DNA from: Novosphingobium sp.
GTDB taxonomy: Bacteria; Pseudomonadota; Alphaproteobacteria; Sphingomonadales; Sphingomonadaceae
DNA: 6,642 nt
NCBI GenBank assembly: GCA_030830245.1
Contig: JAURNJ010000255.1
Span: 1-6,642 of the forward strand
Direction of reading: 5' to 3'
Both the position numbers and the translations under genes were made by a program. A model generated the notes under the pieces. It saw nothing but the letters and a program-made list of their open reading frames with translations. It did not search any database and was not told the DNA's origin. Shown here one piece after another: positions 4,405 through 6,642 of the stretch (positions within the stretch are counted from its first letter, which is position 1; every line of letters starts with the position of its first letter).

Positions 4405-5166
4405 TCAGAAGGTGTCCTTCGCCGCCCTGATCGCGGCGAAGGTTTCGTGCGGGGCATTGCCGCCCCATCTGGCCTGCATCGTGGGAGCGTCCGCGCGCAG
4501 GAACGGGTTCGTTTCCAGTTCCAGAGCGAGCTTCGAGGGCACGGTCGGCAGGTTTTTCGCCCGCTTCTCTGTAATCTCCGCGACATAGGCGGCTAGCGCT
4601 GCATTGTCGGGATCGGCATGCATCGCGAACCGCGCGTTGGATGCGGTGTATTCGTGCGCGCAGTAGAGCATGGTCTCGGGCGGCAGTGCCTTGACCCGCG
4701 AGAGGCTCGCCCAGAATTGCGGCGCTGTTCCCTCGAACATGCGCCCGCAGCCCAGCGCGAACACGCTGTCGCCGACGAAAGCCACGCTTGCTTTTGGTAT
4801 GTGATATGCGATGTGCCCCATGGTGTGGCCGCCGACGTCGATCACCTGCGCCTCGAAACTGCCAAGCGAGACCGTATCACCCTGACCGACGGTGCGGTCG
4901 ATCCCGGCGATCTTGTCCTTCTCGCCCACCGGAGCCGTAATCGTGCAACCTGTTGCAGCCTTGATTGCCTCGTTGCCGCCGGCATGGTCGGGGTGCCAGT
5001 GCGTGTTCCAGATCTGGGTGATCGTCCAGCCCTTGGCCGCAGTCTCGCGCAGGTAGGCTTCGGCATCGGGCGTATCGATGCAGGCGGTCTCGCCGCTGGC
5101 AGGATCGTGGACGAGATAGCCGTAGTTGTCGTCGAGACAGGCGAACTGGTGAATCTGGAGTGTCAT
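4405..5166 (-). CDS. gloB: Hydroxyacylglutathione hydrolase (glyoxalase II)
   Basis: A complete 253-residue metallo-beta-lactamase-fold enzyme that hydrolyses S-lactoylglutathione to lactate and glutathione, the second step of methylglyoxal detoxification in the cytoplasm. The metal-binding set is intact: T55-H56-W-H58-P-D60-H61, His114 (in GGHTMGH), Asp133 (in GDSVF) and His171 (in AHEYT). The family signature GCGRMFEG is at 139-146. The C-terminal helix ends FAAIRAAKD, with Arg247 and Lys250 matching the glutathione-binding Arg and Lys of the human enzyme, so it belongs to true glyoxalase II rather than a generic hydrolase. The usual PGHT is GGHT here. ATG 5166 has TAGGA about 8 bases upstream. 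The gene lies only 31 bases after the rpsA terminator hairpin, and its 3' end contains a perfect inverted repeat that may terminate the opposing gene. Confidence 0.95.
   Translation of the reverse strand: MTLQIHQFACLDDNYGYLVHDPASGETACIDTPDAEAYLRETAAKGWTITQIWNTHWHPDHAGGNEAIKAATGCTITAPVGEKDKIAGIDRTVGQGDTVSLGSFEAQVIDVGGHTMGHIAYHIPKASVAFVGDSVFALGCGRMFEGTAPQFWASLSRVKALPPETMLYCAHEYTASNARFAMHADPDNAALAAYVAEITEKRAKNLPTVPSKLALELETNPFLRADAPTMQARWGGNAPHETFAAIRAAKDTF
4416..4445 (+). terminator. Candidate terminator of the PepSY-type gene, inside gloB
   Basis: CCTTCGCCGC (4416-4425) and GCGGCGAAGG (4433-4442) form a perfect 10-bp stem with a 7-base loop, followed on the + strand by only TTT (4443-4445). 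It starts 14 bases after the + strand gene's stop and lies in the gloB codons for Ala-Ala-Ile-Arg-Ala-Ala-Lys-Asp. On the minus strand no T-tract follows, so it would not serve gloB. Confidence 0.5.
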
Positions 5167-5197
5167 GACCGATTCCTACGCGCTTATGGAGATGCAG

Positions 5198-5234
5198 AAA
5201 AGGCCCGACTGCTCATAGAGCAATCGGACCTTTT
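5198..5234 (-). terminator. rpsA terminator hairpin
   Basis: On the minus strand a 17-bp stem forms: AAAAGGTCCGATTGCTC pairs with GAGCAGTCGGGCCTTTT around the loop TAT. The two imperfect positions become G-U pairs in minus-strand RNA but A-C mismatches on the plus strand. This orientation bias points to rpsA as the gene served. The T-run is the end of the stem itself (A-tract/U-tract form). Plus-strand DNA after it also has TTTTTT (5237-5242), so some activity in both directions is possible. Confidence 0.75.
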
Positions 5235-5247
5235 GCTTTTTTGGTGA

Positions 5248-5269
5248 GGCCCCTGCCTGCGCAGGGGCC
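5248..5269 (-). other. GC-rich hairpin between the rpsA stop and its terminator
   Basis: GGCCCCTGC (5248-5256) and GCAGGGGCC (5261-5269) form a perfect 9-bp stem with a 4-base loop, 8 bases after the rpsA stop. No T-tract follows on the minus strand, where TCACC and then an A-run come next. It could protect the rpsA mRNA 3' end or assist the following terminator. Confidence 0.65.
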
Positions 5270-5277
5270 CTCCAATC

Positions 5278-6642
5278 TCAGTTCTTGCCCTTGAGCGCTT
5301 CGCCCAGGATGTCGCCCAGCGATGCGCCGGAATCGGACGAGCCGTACTGTTCGACTGCTTCCTTCTCTTCGGCGAGCTGGCGCGCCTTGATCGAGAAGTT
5401 GGGCTTCTTCGAACGGTCGAACCCGGTGACCTGCGCATCGACCTTCTGGCCGACCTGGAAGCGGTCCGGACGTTGCTCGTCGCGGTCGCGGCCAAGGTCC
5501 GAACGCTTGATGAAGCCGGTCGAACCGTCTTCGCCAGCCTGAACCTCGAGCCCACCGTCGCGCACTTCGAGCACGGTGACGGTCACGACCTGGCCGCGCT
5601 TCAGGGAACCGCCCGCGCTCGCGCCACCTGCCGCTGCTGCGGTCGGTGCGCCACGCTCAAGCTGCTTCATGCCGAGCGAGATGCGTTCCTTCTCGACATC
5701 GACATCGAGCACGATGGCCTTGACCATCTCGCCCTTGCGGTGGAGCGCCAGCGCGTCCTCGCCGGAAATGCCCCAGGCAATGTCCGACATGTGGACCATG
5801 CCGTCGACATCGCCATCGAGGCCAACAAACAAGCCGAATTCGGTGGCGTTCTTGACTTCGCCTTCGACTTCGCTGCCCACCGGATGCTTGTCGGCAAACT
5901 CTTCCCACGGATTGCCATGCGCCTGCTTGAGGCCAAGCGAAATGCGGCGCTTGTCGGCATCGACCTCGAGCACGATGACTTCGACTTCCTGCGAAGAGGA
6001 AACGATTTTGCCGGGGTGCACGTTCTTCTTGGTCCAGCTCATTTCGGAAACGTGGACCAGGCCTTCGATGCCGGGTTCCAGCTCCACGAAGGCGCCGTAT
6101 TCGGTGATGTTGGTGACAATGCCGGAAAGCTTCGAGCCAACCGGATACTTGGCGCTGGCGCCTTCCCACGGATCGCTTTCAAGCTGCTTCATGCCCAGCG
6201 AAATGCGCTGCGTATCGGGATTGATGCGCACGATCTGCACGCGCACGGTCTGGCCGATCTCGATCACTTCGCTCGGGTGGTTGACGCGCTTGTAGCTCAT
6301 GTCGGTGACATGAAGCAGGCCATCGATACCGCCGAGATCGACAAAGGCGCCGTAATCGGTGATGTTCTTGACCACGCCGTCGATGATCTCGCCTTCGGCC
6401 AGCTTGTCGATCAGTTCGCTGCGCTGTTCGGCGCGGGTTTCTTCGAGCACGGCGCGGCGCGAGACGACGATGTTGCCGCGGCGGCGATCCATCTTCAGGA
6501 TCTGGAAGGGCTGGGGCACGTCCATCAGCGGCTGCACGTCGCGCACCGGGCGGATATCGACCTGCGAGCCCGGGAGGAAGGCGACAGCGCCTTCAAGGTC
6601 GACGGTAAAGCCGGCGCCACTGTCGAGATTACGCACGGTCAC
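5278..6642 (-). CDS. rpsA: 30S ribosomal protein S1, C-terminal 454 residues (5' end outside window)
   Basis: The minus-strand frame is open from the window edge to the stop at 5278-5280 and encodes 454 residues; the full protein is usually around 560-570. S1 binds mRNA on the 30S subunit and helps initiation, especially on structured leaders. Visible residues 1-66 are the end of S1 repeat 2 (FLPGSQVDIRPVRD, then ILKMDRRRGNIVVSRRA). Further S1 repeats lie at about 84-155, 169-241, 256-328 and 350-420. Repeats 3-5 share the G-x-V-x-N-x-T-x-(Y/F)-G-x-F-V core and end RISLG(M/L)KQ. The last repeat is more divergent and is preceded by an Ala/Gly linker (about 336-348). The tail ends GDILGEALKGKN. 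The GTG at the window edge is an internal valine, not a start. Two hairpins follow the stop. Confidence 0.97.
   Translation of the reverse strand: MTVRNLDSGAGFTVDLEGAVAFLPGSQVDIRPVRDVQPLMDVPQPFQILKMDRRRGNIVVSRRAVLEETRAEQRSELIDKLAEGEIIDGVVKNITDYGAFVDLGGIDGLLHVTDMSYKRVNHPSEVIEIGQTVRVQIVRINPDTQRISLGMKQLESDPWEGASAKYPVGSKLSGIVTNITEYGAFVELEPGIEGLVHVSEMSWTKKNVHPGKIVSSSQEVEVIVLEVDADKRRISLGLKQAHGNPWEEFADKHPVGSEVEGEVKNATEFGLFVGLDGDVDGMVHMSDIAWGISGEDALALHRKGEMVKAIVLDVDVEKERISLGMKQLERGAPTAAAAGGASAGGSLKRGQVVTVTVLEVRDGGLEVQAGEDGSTGFIKRSDLGRDRDEQRPDRFQVGQKVDAQVTGFDRSKKPNFSIKARQLAEEKEAVEQYGSSDSGASLGDILGEALKGKN
5657..5685 (-). repeat. Near-identical coding repeat in rpsA, copy 1 (partner at 6179-6207)
   Basis: A 29-base segment here matches 6179-6207 except at two third-codon positions. 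Both encode RISLGMKQLE at the ends of S1 repeats 5 and 3. This reflects the internal repetition of the S1 protein rather than a mobile element. A more divergent third copy lies near 5926-5950. Confidence 0.7.
6179..6207 (-). repeat. Near-identical coding repeat in rpsA, copy 2 (partner at 5657-5685)
   Basis: Second copy of the RISLGMKQLE-encoding segment, at the end of S1 repeat 3. It differs from the first copy at two silent positions. Confidence 0.7.

Noticed and set aside
4618..5247. 209-residue open frame opposite gloB, running into the rpsA-gloB spacer
   Set aside because: Antisense shadow of a fully conserved glyoxalase II gene; no ribosome binding site or motif seen.
5657..6207. Repeated DNA in rpsA as a possible mobile or CRISPR-like repeat
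   Set aside because: The copies correspond to the ends of S1 domains and are explained by protein domain repetition.
5576..6295. 239-residue Ser/Thr/Met/Pro-rich open frame opposite rpsA
   Set aside because: Typical antisense reading of repeated S1 codons; the repeats in it mirror those of S1.

Overview
The window looks like ordinary chromosomal DNA from an alphaproteobacterium, most likely in the Sphingomonadales (Novosphingobium/Erythrobacteraceae type). The reasons are the high GC content with strong G/C third positions, an F0-only ATP synthase operon in the order atpI-atpB-atpE-atpB'-atpF with no F1 genes behind it, and YdbH/YnbE/YdbL and S1 proteins of alphaproteobacterial type. The genus is an inference. 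No transposase, integrase, CRISPR array, tRNA or rRNA is visible.

Layout. 1-976 (+): the 3' end of a ydbH-like gene, then ynbE and ydbL, joined by one-base stop/start overlaps. They form an envelope phospholipid-transport cassette that ends in a probable terminator overlapping the ydbL stop. 977-1124: a 148-base spacer with a candidate promoter and a bulged inverted repeat. 1125-3690 (+): the F0 operon, encoding AtpI, subunit a, subunit c, b' and b, with RNA hairpins in the atpI-atpB and atpE-atpB' gaps and a good intrinsic terminator after atpF. 3691-3840: a 150-base spacer holding that terminator and a second hairpin. 3841-4401 (+): a small PepSY-type membrane protein that appears to start at CTG. 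4405-5166 (-): gloB, glyoxalase II, convergent with the previous gene with only 3 bases between the stops. 5167-5277: a 111-base spacer with two strong hairpins, the rpsA 3' end. 5278-6642 (-): rpsA (ribosomal protein S1), whose 5' part lies beyond the window.

How the genes work together. The first block should act between inner and outer membrane. The second builds the membrane-embedded proton channel and stator of ATP synthase, whose F1 genes must be elsewhere. gloB and rpsA are housekeeping genes (methylglyoxal detoxification, translation initiation). I see no previously undescribed multi-gene system. The most interesting signals are small: a CTG-started gene with a clear Shine-Dalgarno sequence, a terminator hidden inside the conserved C-terminal codons of gloB, structured intergenic RNA around atpE, and the rpsA-gloB junction, which leaves little room for a gloB promoter.
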